Shown here in pieces: positions 1 to 9,389 of a stretch of DNA of 64,000 nucleotides. The DNA comes from Bradyrhizobium canariense (GTDB taxonomy: Bacteria; Pseudomonadota; Alphaproteobacteria; Rhizobiales; Xanthobacteraceae): the NCBI RefSeq assembly GCF_019402665.1, contig NZ_VSST01000027.1:23264-87263 (forward strand), read 5' to 3'. Positions within the stretch are counted from its first letter, which is position 1, and each line of letters starts with the position of its first letter. Below the pieces are notes generated by a model. The model was not told the origin of the DNA, ran no database searches, and was given only the letters and a program-made list of their open reading frames with translations. Both the position numbers and the translations under genes were made by a program.

Positions 1-45
1 TCATGCGAGCGCGAAGGCGTTTGGCAGGAGACATCCGGAGATCTT

Positions 46-1245
46 TCAGGACAGGGCTGCGCAGGCGGCGATGATGCGGTCGCAGGCGCGGGTGAGGTCC
101 TCGAGCGATGAGGCGTAGGAAATGCGGATATAGGGCGAGGCCATGAATCCGCTTCCGGGCACGACGGCTACGGCGAATGCGTCGAGCAGGTACATGGCAA
201 AATCGGTGTCGGTTTCGATCACCTTGCCGCCCGGTCTGCGCTTGCCGATAACACCCGCGCAAGAGGGAAAAACGTAGAAGGCGCCGTCCGGCACGCGACA
301 CGAAAGCCCCGCGGCCTGGTTCAGCTTGGCAACGACGAGGTCGCGGCGCTGCAGAAAGGCGCTCGCGAATTCCTGGATATGCTTCCGCCCGCCAGACAGC
401 GCCTCGATGGCAGCATATTGAGAAATCGAGCTGGTGTGCGAGGAGGTCTGGCCCTGGATGAGGTTCATGGCCTTGATCAGCGCCAGAGGCCCTGCGCCAT
501 AACCGACGCGCCAGCCAGTCATCGCGTCAGCCTTGGACACGCCGTTGACCGTCAGCGTGCGCTCGTGGAGGTCCGGCGCGACCGCCGCCATGCTAGCAAA
601 GTCGGCGTTGTAGGTGAGCTTTTCATAAATATCGTCGGAGAGCACATGGACATGGCCATGGCGGCGCAACACCGCAGCGAGCGCGAGCAATTCGCCTCGG
701 CTGTACACCGCACCGGTCGGGTTGGACGGCGAATTCAGCATGAGCCACTTGGTGCGCGGCGTGATCGCAGCTTCCAGTGCCTCGGGGCGTAGCTTGAAGC
801 CATGGAATTCATCGCAGGCGACGAGAACCGGCTTGCCGCCAGCCAGCGCCACCATATCGGGATAGGAGACCCAGCAGGGTGTCGGGATCACCACCTCCTC
901 GCCCGGGTCGAGGGTGGCGAACAGTGCGTTGAATACCACCTGCTTGGCCCCACAGCCGACCGTAATCTGGTCGATACCGTAATCGAGCCCGTGATCGCGG
1001 CGGAAGCTCTCGCCGATCGCCTTGCGCAGCGGCTTGATACCGGCGACCGCCGTGTATTTCGTCCGCCCCTCGCGGATCGCCCGGATACCGGCTTCGCAGA
1101 CAGCAGACGGCGTGTCGAAATCCGGTTCGCCCTGGCTGAGCGTGATCACATCGGCGCCCTGATCTTTCAGTTCGGCGGCGCGGGCCGTCATGGCCTTGGT
1201 TTCGGAGGGACGGACGGCATTGAGCCGTTCTGCAACGAGAGACAA
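46..1245 (-). CDS. Class I PLP-dependent aminotransferase, aspartate aminotransferase-like
   Basis: A 399-residue fold-type I aminotransferase, close to the usual ~400-residue length of aspartate aminotransferases, which swap the amino group between aspartate/glutamate and 2-oxo acids in the cytoplasm. Visible family marks are SQGEPDFDTP near the N-terminus, NSPSNPTGAVYSR in the cofactor-binding region, and NGVSKADAMTGWRVGYG, whose SK lysine forms the Schiff base with pyridoxal phosphate. The C-terminal YIRISYA carries the carboxylate-binding arginine. The start is a TTG; no in-frame ATG lies just upstream. It is transcribed away from the ABC transporter genes that follow and has no visible operon partner here. 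The real amino acceptor could be another oxo acid, since a second enzyme of this class lies at 29.8-31.0 kb. The family is certain, the substrate is not. Confidence 0.9.
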   Translation of the reverse strand: MSLVAERLNAVRPSETKAMTARAAELKDQGADVITLSQGEPDFDTPSAVCEAGIRAIREGRTKYTAVAGIKPLRKAIGESFRRDHGLDYGIDQITVGCGAKQVVFNALFATLDPGEEVVIPTPCWVSYPDMVALAGGKPVLVACDEFHGFKLRPEALEAAITPRTKWLMLNSPSNPTGAVYSRGELLALAAVLRRHGHVHVLSDDIYEKLTYNADFASMAAVAPDLHERTLTVNGVSKADAMTGWRVGYGAGPLALIKAMNLIQGQTSSHTSSISQYAAIEALSGGRKHIQEFASAFLQRRDLVVAKLNQAAGLSCRVPDGAFYVFPSCAGVIGKRRPGGKVIETDTDFAMYLLDAFAVAVVPGSGFMASPYIRISYASSLEDLTRACDRIIAACAALS

Positions 1246-1980
1246 GATCGAATACCTGCGAAGTTCAAAGCAAAAATTCCCGACGACTTCTACTCGTTCC
1301 TTGATGGGTTAACCAATCAGATCATCGCGTTTTCAAATGAAGGCATCGAGAACTACGATCATTTACGCCCGTCGCGTCGACATGCCTTTCTCGCAGGCGC
1401 GCCATCCAGCGGTCGAAGCCGCGAGCAAGACAAGATCAGAACACTGATGACGTTGGTCACGGCTCGTCCCACCTCGGACAAGTGAGACTGAAGATTTGAA
1501 CGAGCGCGCCCAGAAAAACATTGTGAGATAGGTGCGTACGCCGGTACGGTTCGCTTCCGTTTTGTCGCGCCGATGCATGCGCTCCGCAGTAAACAGGATC
1601 GCTCGCTTCGCGAGGGCGTCGCCGGAGGCCGACAATTCGCTGTTCGGCTGCCCAACTCGGCGACCTTTGACTCGAGATAGTTTTCCCGACAGCGAGGATG
1701 CTGGCCGAAACTCCGGCTGATACCGAGGCCTTTGCCACCCGCGTCGCCCACGAGACCTTCCCACCAAAGTTGCGCACCGCGCTCACCGATTGCACTTATT
1801 TTCCGTCGTTCTCCCCAAGAGCGGAACACGTCATCGCATCTGCGGATGTACAAATCGAATTATTCGATGAGCGTCATCCGACTGTAGCAGTACGAGTTTC
1901 TAACGTCTGCCACGGCAGCGTACACGTCCAGACGGGATGATCTCGTTACCGTGCTCTGCGGGGTTTTTCATGACGATGTG
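1246..1980. other. Intergenic region between aminotransferase and ABC operon
   Basis: About 735 bases with no convincing gene. Overlapping open frames on both strands have arginine/serine-rich, shadow-like composition. It should hold the promoters of the two divergent transcription units. A GGAGG ribosome site sits at its right edge, ahead of the ATPase start at 1993. Confidence 0.5.
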
Positions 1981-1992
1981 GAGGTAACGGCG

Positions 1993-3171
1993 ATGGCATC
2001 CGTATCGATTGACAGCATCCATAAGAATTACGGCGCGACATCCGTCCTGCGTGGTGTTTCGCTGTCGATAGCGGATGGCGAGTTCCTGACGCTGTTGGGA
2101 CCATCGGGGTGTGGGAAGTCGACGCTGCTGCGTATCCTGGCGGGACTCGAGATGCAGGATGCAGGTTCGCTCTCGATCGGCGAGCGGGCGGTCGACAACC
2201 TCAGGCCGAAGTGCCGGGACGTAGCGATGGTGTTCCAGTCTTACGCGCTCTATCCCCATATGACGGTTGCCTCCAACATGGGCCTGCCGCTTCGAATGCG
2301 CCGGCTCTCGACCTTCCAGAGGCTTCCTCTTCTGGGCCGTCTGCTGCCGGGAACGGCGCGGATCGCTGCCGAGATCGACGCGGAAGTCACCCGTACGGCC
2401 AAGTCCCTCGGCATCGGCCACCTGCTGGCCCGCAAACCGGGGCAGCTCTCCGGCGGCCAGCGCCAGCGCGTGGCGGTCGGCCGGGCAATGGTGCGTCATC
2501 CGGCTGTTTTCCTGATGGATGAGCCGCTGTCCAACCTCGACGCCAAGCTCCGTGTGCAGATGCGCGCCGAAATCAAGGAACTGCACCAGCGGCTCGGGGT
2601 CACCTTCGTCTATGTCACTCATGACCAAGCCGAGGCCATGACGCTGTCGGACCGCGTGGCTGTGATGCTCGACGGCGAGTTGTTGCAGGTCGCTCCGCCG
2701 CAGGAGATCTATGCCGATCCGGACGACCGGCGCGTCGCCGAATTCATCGGTTCGCCCAAGATCAACATGCTCGACGGTGTGGTGCGCGAACGTGGCCTGA
2801 TCGATGTGGCCGGATCGACGCTTGCTATCGGGGCTGATGCGCTTGCCGGAGCGCATCTCACACTCGGTATTCGCCCCGAGGCTTTTCATCTCGCCGAACG
2901 CGGCGGGCAGGGCGTACTGACCGGTTCCGTGCGCATGATCGAGCATATGGGCTCCGATCTCTTCGTCCATTTCGATCTGGCGGGTGGCGATCATCCGTTG
3001 ATCGCAAGGCTGCTCGCCGAACGGGCGCCTGATATCGCCCCCGGCCAGACCCTACACGTCGGCGTCAGGCCAGACCGTGTGCTTCTGTTTGATCGTAACG
3101 GGCGGCGTTTGCGCCAAGAAGTCGAATCCGGCCGCGCATCGGTCACGCCGATCCGGGAGGTAGCCCGATGA
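1993..3171 (+). CDS. ABC transporter ATP-binding protein, MalK/UgpC type
   Basis: Cytoplasmic ATPase of a carbohydrate/polyol-type (CUT1) importer, 392 residues, the usual length for MalK/UgpC with a C-terminal regulatory OB-fold (TOBE) domain. Walker A is GPSGCGKST, the signature is LSGGQRQRVAVGRAM, Walker B is VFLMDEP followed by LSNLDAKLR, and the switch histidine is in YVTHDQAEAMTLSDR. I start at the ATG at 1993 (MASVSIDSIHKNYG) because a GGAGG ribosome site lies just upstream; the longer frame from 1951 adds residues unlike the family. The stop overlaps the first permease start by 4 bases (ATGA), so the three transporter genes form an operon. Ugp-type systems take up sn-glycerol-3-phosphate and glycerophosphodiesters, and other CUT1 systems take up sugars; the ligand cannot be read from this subunit. 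Confidence 0.95.
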   Translation: MASVSIDSIHKNYGATSVLRGVSLSIADGEFLTLLGPSGCGKSTLLRILAGLEMQDAGSLSIGERAVDNLRPKCRDVAMVFQSYALYPHMTVASNMGLPLRMRRLSTFQRLPLLGRLLPGTARIAAEIDAEVTRTAKSLGIGHLLARKPGQLSGGQRQRVAVGRAMVRHPAVFLMDEPLSNLDAKLRVQMRAEIKELHQRLGVTFVYVTHDQAEAMTLSDRVAVMLDGELLQVAPPQEIYADPDDRRVAEFIGSPKINMLDGVVRERGLIDVAGSTLAIGADALAGAHLTLGIRPEAFHLAERGGQGVLTGSVRMIEHMGSDLFVHFDLAGGDHPLIARLLAERAPDIAPGQTLHVGVRPDRVLLFDRNGRRLRQEVESGRASVTPIREVAR

Positions 3172-4145
3172 GCGAGCCTCTTGCTCTTACCGGCGCTCCC
3201 AACGAGCCATCTGCGACCGGTAGCGTTCGAACACTTCCGCCATCCCTTGCCGCCGCACCGGCCCGCAGGCGGGCCTTTACAGAAGCGCTGGCCGCTTGGG
3301 CGCTGGCCGGGCCGGCGGTCTTCTTTCTGCTCGCCCTGTTCTTCCTGCCGGTGATCGGCGTCTTTGTCATCGCGATCACCGACTGGCAGTTCGGCGGGCT
3401 GACGCTCTCCTTTGTCGGCCTCGCCAACTTCCGCGAGATCTTCGCTGACGATGGTTTTAGGGCCTCGCTCGTCAACACAATCGTCTACGTTCTGATCGTC
3501 GTGCCGGGCACCCTCGTCTTTGGCCTTCTGATCGCACTTCTGATCGAAAGCGGAAAGTCCTGCCGCTCCTTTTACCGCGCCATCCACTTCCTGCCCTTCA
3601 TGGCGACGCTTACGGCCATGGCGGTCGCTTGGGAGGCATTGCTGCATCCCACGATCGGCCTCGTCAACCAGACGCTCGCCGCCATGGGCCTGCCGACCGC
3701 CAACTGGCTGCGCGACGAGAATACAGCCCTCCCGGTGCTGGCCGTCATCGGTATCTGGCAGAACCTCGGCTACGCCATGGTGCTGTTTCTGGCCGGCCTG
3801 AAGAGCATCCCGCAGGATCTCTACGATGCTGCCGATACCGACGGTGCTGACCTTTGGCTCGACCGACTGCGCACCGTCACCTTGCCGCTGCTCGGGCCGG
3901 TCTCGATGTTCGTCGTCATCGTCGTGGCGCTGAGGGCATTCGAGTCTTTCGACACCGTGAAAGTGCTTACCCAAGGCGGGCCCGGCCACGCATCTGAAAT
4001 GCTGCTCTACACGCTATATCGGGAGAGCTTTGAGTATCTGCGCTCCGGATATGGCGCCGCCGTTGCGGTCGTCTTTCTCGCCATCGTCGTGACCCTCACC
4101 CTCGCTCAAGTCCGCCTCATGGATAGGAGGGTGCATTACCAATGA
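3168..4145 (+). CDS. ABC transporter permease, MalF/UgpA type
   Basis: Inner-membrane permease of the same CUT1 importer, 325 residues. A cytoplasmic N-terminal stretch rich in proline and alanine precedes a first membrane segment (AGPAVFFLLALFFLPVIGVF), then about five more. The coupling (EAA) loop, which docks to the ATPase, is visible as DAADTDGADLWLDRLRTVTLP about 100 residues before the end. The start overlaps the ATPase stop and the stop overlaps the next start (ATGA both times), indicating translational coupling. The partner permease and a damaged binding-protein gene follow. Confidence 0.93.
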   Translation: MSEPLALTGAPNEPSATGSVRTLPPSLAAAPARRRAFTEALAAWALAGPAVFFLLALFFLPVIGVFVIAITDWQFGGLTLSFVGLANFREIFADDGFRASLVNTIVYVLIVVPGTLVFGLLIALLIESGKSCRSFYRAIHFLPFMATLTAMAVAWEALLHPTIGLVNQTLAAMGLPTANWLRDENTALPVLAVIGIWQNLGYAMVLFLAGLKSIPQDLYDAADTDGADLWLDRLRTVTLPLLGPVSMFVVIVVALRAFESFDTVKVLTQGGPGHASEMLLYTLYRESFEYLRSGYGAAVAVVFLAIVVTLTLAQVRLMDRRVHYQ

Positions 4146-4990
4146 GCATCAACATGCACCCCAACCGCTTGTTGCAGCCGTCCGCCATCGTCCGCCATGC
4201 GGTTCTACTCACCACCGGCGCGCTCATTCTTGTACCGGTCGTCTGGATGGTGTCGCTGTCGATCAAGCCACCCGGCGAGATCTTCCGCGCCTCGTTCTCC
4301 TTCTGGCCGGCGCAATTCTATGGCGTCGAGAACTACACCAAGGCGCTCACCGAAGCGCCGCTGCCGCGCTACATGGGCAATGGCCTGATCGTTTGTGCTC
4401 TAATCCTCGGCCTTCAGATCCTCGTCTGCGCCCCTTGCGCCTATGCGCTCGCCAAGATTCGCTTTCCCGGCCGCGACCTGCTCTTCGCCATGGTGTTGAT
4501 CGGCCTGCTGCTGCCGCACCAGGTGCTCTCGCTGCCGCTCTTCGTCCTCGGTTACCAGCTTGGCATTCTCAACGGCTATGCTGCGCTTATCTTCCCTTAT
4601 GTGGTCTCGCCCTTCGGCATCTTCCTGTTCCGCCAGTTCTTCAAGACCATTCCCGATGACGTGGTCCATGCCGCGCGGCTCGACGGTCTCTCAGAAATCG
4701 CGATCGTGTGGAAGATCATGGTGCCGATGGCGCTGCCGGCCGTAATCGCTTTCTCAATTTTCTCCGTGGTTGGCCACTGGAACGATCTTTTCTGGCCGCT
4801 GATCGTGGTGCGCGACCAGTCTCTCATGCCACCCCCGCTCGGCATCATCGCCTTCAAGACCGAGGAGGCCGGCAACGACTACGGCCCCCTCATGGCCGCA
4901 TCCACCCTCGTCGTGCTGCCCCTCGTCATCGCCTTCCTGGCCGCTCAGAAATGGTTCATCCAGGGAATGACCGGAGGGGCAGTAAAGTGA
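4142..4990 (+). CDS. ABC transporter permease, MalG/UgpE type
   Basis: Second inner-membrane permease of the importer, 282 residues with six predicted membrane segments; the first is LTTGALILVPVVWMVSLSI. The EAA coupling loop reads HAARLDGLSEIAIVWKIMVP. It overlaps the upstream permease stop by 4 bases. Downstream, 42 bases separate it from the start of a binding-protein gene that is broken, so the transporter operon now lacks an intact periplasmic receptor of its own. An intact receptor of the same family is encoded at 9390-10661 and could serve it. Confidence 0.93.
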   Translation: MSINMHPNRLLQPSAIVRHAVLLTTGALILVPVVWMVSLSIKPPGEIFRASFSFWPAQFYGVENYTKALTEAPLPRYMGNGLIVCALILGLQILVCAPCAYALAKIRFPGRDLLFAMVLIGLLLPHQVLSLPLFVLGYQLGILNGYAALIFPYVVSPFGIFLFRQFFKTIPDDVVHAARLDGLSEIAIVWKIMVPMALPAVIAFSIFSVVGHWNDLFWPLIVVRDQSLMPPPLGIIAFKTEEAGNDYGPLMAASTLVVLPLVIAFLAAQKWFIQGMTGGAVK

Positions 4991-5032
4991 AACGCCGCCG
5001 TTCCGCCGTCAAGTTCTAAAGAACGTAAGCCC

Positions 5033-5512
5033 ATGACTAATTTGACTCGCCGGCTTTTCCTGGGCGCCGCCGCGACTTCTGCGGCCGCTTTCGCTCGATT
5101 GCCGGCTCGAGCCGAGGACAGGATCGCAATGCGCGTGACAGCGTCACCCTCGACCGAGGCCGACATGTACCGCCTGCTAGCTAGCGCTTTCGAGGCAAAG
5201 CACCCTGGCGTTTCCGTCAAAATCGACGCTAGCCAGCCAGATTGCAATGCTTTGATTCAAGCGACGCTCCGGGACAGTCTCACGGGCCAACTGGCGGATA
5301 TCTCCATCCAAGACAACAACACGCTCAGGTTTTACGTGGACCGCGGTATGGCGTCGATCTCACTGACGCCCTCGATGCCAAGATCGCCGCCCCGCGCTAT
5401 CGCCATCGGCCGGGTCGCTCGGACGCTTTCGCACAGGGTCTACGGCCTCCGGCTTGTGTGGTCGCGGATGTGACGAATTTCTCCATGCTTAGACAGAGCC
5501 AGATTAATTGCT
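5033..5512 (+). pseudogene. Truncated, frameshifted extracellular solute-binding protein
   Basis: N-terminal remnant of a family 1 extracellular solute-binding protein. It begins with a Tat-type signal (LTRRLFLGAAATSAAAFARLPA) and continues with the family's early strand-helix units (ADMYRLLASAFEAKHPGVSVKID, QATLRDSLTGQLADISIQ). After DRGMA the sense frame moves: the next codons in the neighbouring frame read VDLTDALDAKIAAPRY, so a frameshift lies near 5350. The remaining two thirds of the protein are absent; after about 5510 nothing recognisable follows. It is similar in its early part to the intact protein at 9390-10661 (for example the units around LLQNTLRSAIIGDTVDVSFQ), suggesting the two were paralogous receptors. 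It is placed as the receptor of the upstream ATPase/permease operon. Confidence 0.8.
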
Positions 5513-5598
5513 GACCATAGAAAACCAGTTGCAGCGAACCTACTTGACCGCATTCGATCGCGTCAGCGCAGGTAGGCAAGAGAAAGTGAATCCCCCTC

Positions 5599-6723
5599 AT
5601 GACCCAGTCAGCTAGTCCCATCATCGAGATGAGCCGAACCCACCCGCCGCTCGTGTCTGCGGTTTTCGACACCGAATATCGTTCCGCAATGCAGAGTGTG
5701 CTTTCGCGTTATACGCCCAGCGAAATGGTAGGCGCGCATCGCTGGATGGGGACCGACGCAGATCGGCGGGCGGGTGGTGTAGTTACCGGTCACCGGTTGG
5801 GAAGCATTCCAGATGCGGGCCGCGTCATCGTAACCAACGGGACCCAGAGTGCTTTTAACATGCTGCTAGGCGGACTGGTGGGGCAAGGTAATGTGCTGGC
5901 CGTCGAAAGCCTGACCTACCCGCCAATACTTGTTCTGGCACAACGTTTCGGTTTTACACCGAAAGGAGTCGAGATGGACGAAGAGGGAGTCATTCCTGAA
6001 GCTCTCGAAGCGCTGTGCCGCAGCGATCGCCCCAAGGCACTTTATTTGCTCCCGACGCTTCAGAACCCGACGACTGCGACAATGTCGCTCGGCCGTCGTC
6101 AGGCCATCGTCGATGTAGCGCGCCGTTACGACCTGCAGATCCTCGAAGACGATATCTATAGCCTCTTGCCGCAAGATTTACCGCCCCCGATCTCAGCGCT
6201 GGCGCCTGAGCGTTCGTGGTACATGCTGGGCGTCGCCAAGACAATAGCGGCGGGTATGAAGATCGCCTATCTGGTTGCCCCAAGTGCGGCCTTGGGCGAA
6301 GCTCAGTTCTGGCCCGGCGTTCGCGCGACATTCTGGATGGCTGCGCCGATCAGCGCGGCAGTCTCGACGCAAATGATTGAAACTGGCGGAGCGAAGCGGA
6401 TCATCGATGCGGTTCGTCAGGAGATGGTCACGCGTCACCAGATCGTCCGGCCGTTGTTGTCAAAAACAGATTTCGTGACAAAAGACGGCGCATTGCATGT
6501 TTGGATCAGACTACCGCAATCGGCATACGCCTCCGAGCTGGCCGCCGCCATCCGTGTGCAGGGCGTCAGTGTAGGGACTGCCGATCCTTACGTGCTGCCC
6601 GGCGAAGTCGTCCCGCAAGCCATTCGTATTGGTATAGGTCACGCGAAGTCCCAAGAAGAGCTCGAAAACGCCACACGGATCATTGCCGAGTGCCATGACG
6701 ACATAGTTAACGCAGCGCGCTGA
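5599..6723 (+). CDS. PLP-dependent aminotransferase, MocR/GntR-type catalytic domain without DNA-binding domain
   Basis: A 374-residue fold-type I aminotransferase of the branch whose catalytic domain occurs in MocR regulators, here without a GntR DNA-binding domain. Diagnostic parts are SEMVGAHRWMG near the N-terminus, LQNPTTATMSLGRRQAI, ILEDDIYSLL (aspartate to the pyridine nitrogen) and MLGVAKTIAAGMKIAYLV with the Schiff-base lysine. It closely matches, segment by segment, the minus-strand gene at 27215-28363 inside the proposed phosphonate cluster, including the RWMG, QNPTT and PPPISA stretches. It lies between a broken binding-protein gene and a broken sarcosine-oxidase-type gene. The start ATG has only a weak purine-rich ribosome site (AGAGAAAG). 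The substrate is unknown; an amino-phosphonate or related amine is my inference from context. Confidence 0.88.
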   Translation: MTQSASPIIEMSRTHPPLVSAVFDTEYRSAMQSVLSRYTPSEMVGAHRWMGTDADRRAGGVVTGHRLGSIPDAGRVIVTNGTQSAFNMLLGGLVGQGNVLAVESLTYPPILVLAQRFGFTPKGVEMDEEGVIPEALEALCRSDRPKALYLLPTLQNPTTATMSLGRRQAIVDVARRYDLQILEDDIYSLLPQDLPPPISALAPERSWYMLGVAKTIAAGMKIAYLVAPSAALGEAQFWPGVRATFWMAAPISAAVSTQMIETGGAKRIIDAVRQEMVTRHQIVRPLLSKTDFVTKDGALHVWIRLPQSAYASELAAAIRVQGVSVGTADPYVLPGEVVPQAIRIGIGHAKSQEELENATRIIAECHDDIVNAAR

Positions 6724-6778
6724 GAGGGAGCCAAGGAAAGGACCTCGTCATCGAGATCAACGAGAAGGAATAATCGGA

Positions 6779-7720
6779 ATGACAATGAACCAGATGACCG
6801 TAGCGGTGCTTAGTCTCCGTGCCATGGGGAGTGCTGCTGCGGCGACTCTGGCGCGACGCGGCTGCAGGGTGATCGGCTTCGAACAGTACTGGCGAGCCCA
6901 TAATCGGGGGGCGAGCCACAGAGACACACGCGCGATCCGCAAGGCCTATGTGCGGGAGGAGCAATATGCTCCGCTCGTGCTGGACTCTTATGAGCTCTGT
7001 CGTCGCCCGGAGAGGACAGCGGCGCCGAGCTACTTCGCGACATCGGCGGCCTCGTTGTCGCGGCGGCAGGCGAGCGAACCCTGAGCAGTTCAATTGCGAC
7101 CGCGACGAGATACGGAATATCCCATGAAGTGTTGGACCGGCAGAGGTAACGAGGCGCTGGCCGACCATGTACCCGCCAGCCGGCACTGCGAACTTCTTCG
7201 AGCAAAGCCAATCCATCATGCCACTGGAAAAAACCGTCGCCACCGATATCGAGATGGCGGTCCGGCACGGGGCGGAGCTTCATTTCGATATGCCCATCAT
7301 GTCTTGGAAGCAACGTCAAACGGTGTTGAAGCCTCCACCGGGGAAACGATTCCGATCAAAGCTGAGCGCCTGTTCCAGGTCTGGGTGAAACCAGATGACC
7401 AGATTGCAGCCTTTTCAGTCAAACACCATTCGCGGTGGGTGCTGGAAGATAACGGAAGAAGGTCGGCCAATGCTTTTCCCATTCTTTAACGGCGGGACGC
7501 CATTAAAATGGCCTTCACTTGCCGGAATAGCTGCGATCCAAACAATCTCGAAAGAGCGGCCCTGCTTGGCGAGGTCGAGAGCCTGGTTAATTTTATGGCG
7601 CAGCTGGTCTCATCGCTTCGCGGCAAAGGGGCGTCCCGGTTTGCTGTCTGCTTTTCGGGAAAGGCCGGGGACGACAATTTCACTATCGGAACGCATCCCG
7701 CGCGATATCAGCCTGCTTGA
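6779..7720 (+). pseudogene. Degenerate FAD-dependent amine oxidase, sarcosine oxidase/N-methyltryptophan oxidase type
   Basis: Remnant of a flavoprotein of the monomeric sarcosine oxidase family, which oxidises secondary amines. The N-terminal dinucleotide fold is seen as MTVAVLSLRAMGSAAA (normally GLGAMGSA, so the first glycine is replaced), followed by GCRVIGFEQYWRAHNRGASH with the family's histidine region. From about 7010 the sense frame changes repeatedly: MYPPAGTANFFEQSQSIMP is in one frame near 7170, VEASTGETIPIKAERLFQVW in another near 7335, and the C-terminal DNFTIGTHPARY is in a third near 7670. At least three frameshifts make it inactive unless they are sequencing errors. It sits between the aminotransferase and the phospho-hydrolase genes, as an amine-degrading step would. 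Confidence 0.8.
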
Positions 7721-7758
7721 TCCAAACCGCTTAGTGCCATCAGATTTGGAAGGCTTTG

Positions 7759-9255
7759 ATGACATTGCCCGAGTATAAGTTCTTGATTGTCAGCTTCGAC
7801 GGCCTCCGCCCCGATTTGATTGACGCCGTCCAAACACCAAATCTAGCCCGGTTGCAAAGGCTCGGATCAACGTTAGCCGCGCAGCGGACGATCTATCCAA
7901 GTGAAACACGGGTGGCTTTCCCGAGCTTGGTGGCCGGTGCCACTTCGAGCCGGCACGGAATGGTCGGCAACAAGTATTTCGACCGGGCCATCGACCCACA
8001 GCGTTATGTGGACACTGCGGACGCCACGCTTCTCGACCGGCTAAATCGCGATAGCGGCGGCATGCTGATGACCGCTCCTACCCTCGGTGAAATCCTTGGT
8101 CGTGCAGGCAAGAGTGTAGCGGTTTTAGCGACCAACACTCCGGGCACAACTCGCCTCTTCCACCACAAGGCGGAGGACTTTGGCCATATCCGCATCTCCG
8201 GACACTTCCCGGAAGCTTGCACCCCCGAGACGGCCCTTTTGGAAATCACAAATCGCTTCGGCCCTCTACCCCCGGTGCCCCCTCAGGGTGAACCGGACAT
8301 CGAAGCGCAGACACTCATTACATCCGTCTTTCTCGAGCACATCTGGCCGAAGTGTGCGCCGGACGTCACAGTGCTGTCCTATGGCGAGCCGGACACTGCC
8401 TCGCATTTCAACGGGACCGGCGGTGCGAAGACCCGTCTGGCGATCGCCTATTGCGATGCGGAGTTCGGGCGCGTCCTCGACTGGTGGGAGGCCGAAGGCA
8501 GGGCTGCGGGCGTGCAGATCGTCGCGCTTTCGGATCACGGTCATATCACCGCCCATACGCGAGTTTCGGTCGCCGATAGTTTGAAGTGCGTAGGCTTCAA
8601 CCCGGCAACGGCTCCTGGATCAGGTGTGGACGTCGTTGTGGTGCCAGGACAGGTTGGGGCGTTGTATCTGAGTGAACGATCCACAACGCAGCTAAAACGA
8701 ATTGTTAAAGCGCTGATCGAGCAATCTTGGGTTGGTCCAATCTTCACGATGGGTAGAAACGAGGTGGAAGGGGTAGCTCCCGGAAGTTTTGCCAGCAGTA
8801 TCGTTTTTGCCGATCACGCTCGCGCACCTGATGTGTATTTCTGTTTCCGCGCTGACGACAGTATCGATGAATTCGGATTGGTCGGCGGCACATTCTACGA
8901 CAACGACCGGCGTCCAGGGCTCGGAGTCCACGGTGGTTTGCATCCCAAAGAGTTATCTTCGGTCGGGATACTGGCAGGGTCCGCCTTCCACACAAGTAAT
9001 TATACCTCCCTGACCCCCTCAGGCGTTTGTGACATTGTCCCGACCATTCTCTCACTATTGGGACTGCCTGCGCCAAGTGGGATGACTGGACGGGTTCTGC
9101 GTGAATTGTTGGTCGACTCCGAAACAAGCCCATCATCCCCATTAGCAGCACCTGAACGGTTTGAAACGGGGCTAAACGGCTATCGCCAACAGCTGCGGCG
9201 AATAAGCGTCGGGCGTACGACATACTTGGAAGGCGGGTGGGTGTGCGTGAGTTAA
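7759..9255 (+). CDS. Alkaline phosphatase superfamily hydrolase (phosphodiesterase/phosphonoacetate hydrolase-like)
   Basis: A 498-residue two-metal hydrolase of the nucleotide pyrophosphatase/phosphodiesterase and phosphonoacetate hydrolase branch. The metal site can be followed: FDGLRPD near residue 14, the nucleophile threonine in YPSETRVAFPSLVAGA with SSRHGMVGN after it, EPDTASH, ALSDHGH and a late HGG. The order D, T, D-x(3)-H, D-H, H matches the superfamily. These enzymes cleave phosphodiesters, pyrophosphates or, in PhnA, the C-P bond of phosphonoacetate; sequence alone does not decide. I start at ATG 7759 behind GGAAGG. No signal peptide is seen, so it is likely cytoplasmic. It follows the broken amine oxidase and precedes a solute-binding protein gene on the same strand. 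Confidence 0.85.
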   Translation: MTLPEYKFLIVSFDGLRPDLIDAVQTPNLARLQRLGSTLAAQRTIYPSETRVAFPSLVAGATSSRHGMVGNKYFDRAIDPQRYVDTADATLLDRLNRDSGGMLMTAPTLGEILGRAGKSVAVLATNTPGTTRLFHHKAEDFGHIRISGHFPEACTPETALLEITNRFGPLPPVPPQGEPDIEAQTLITSVFLEHIWPKCAPDVTVLSYGEPDTASHFNGTGGAKTRLAIAYCDAEFGRVLDWWEAEGRAAGVQIVALSDHGHITAHTRVSVADSLKCVGFNPATAPGSGVDVVVVPGQVGALYLSERSTTQLKRIVKALIEQSWVGPIFTMGRNEVEGVAPGSFASSIVFADHARAPDVYFCFRADDSIDEFGLVGGTFYDNDRRPGLGVHGGLHPKELSSVGILAGSAFHTSNYTSLTPSGVCDIVPTILSLLGLPAPSGMTGRVLRELLVDSETSPSSPLAAPERFETGLNGYRQQLRRISVGRTTYLEGGWVCVS

Positions 9256-9389
9256 ATGGATCACCTCCCGTGCAAGTAAGAATGCCGCAGGAACAATCAC
9301 TCAATGCGGCTGTCTATAAATCAAAAACCGTGAAAACTGCCTGCCATCCAAGGTTTGGACATGGCTCGCCTAAACGTGGAGTAGTTACG

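Noticed and set aside
1290..1335. Possible nod box upstream of the ABC operon (GTTAACCAATCAGATC)
   Set aside because: Only the right-hand ACCAATC part fits; the repeated ATC-N9-GAT structure and AAACAATC are missing.
2109..2522. Long frames inside the ABC ATPase gene in other frames
   Set aside because: High-GC shadow frames of a clearly coding sequence; the same holds for the opposite strand of nifH, fixB, fixC and the PEP-mutase gene.
1900..2994. 364-codon minus-strand frame opposite the ABC ATPase
   Set aside because: Shadow frame; histidine/arginine-rich and without any family mark.
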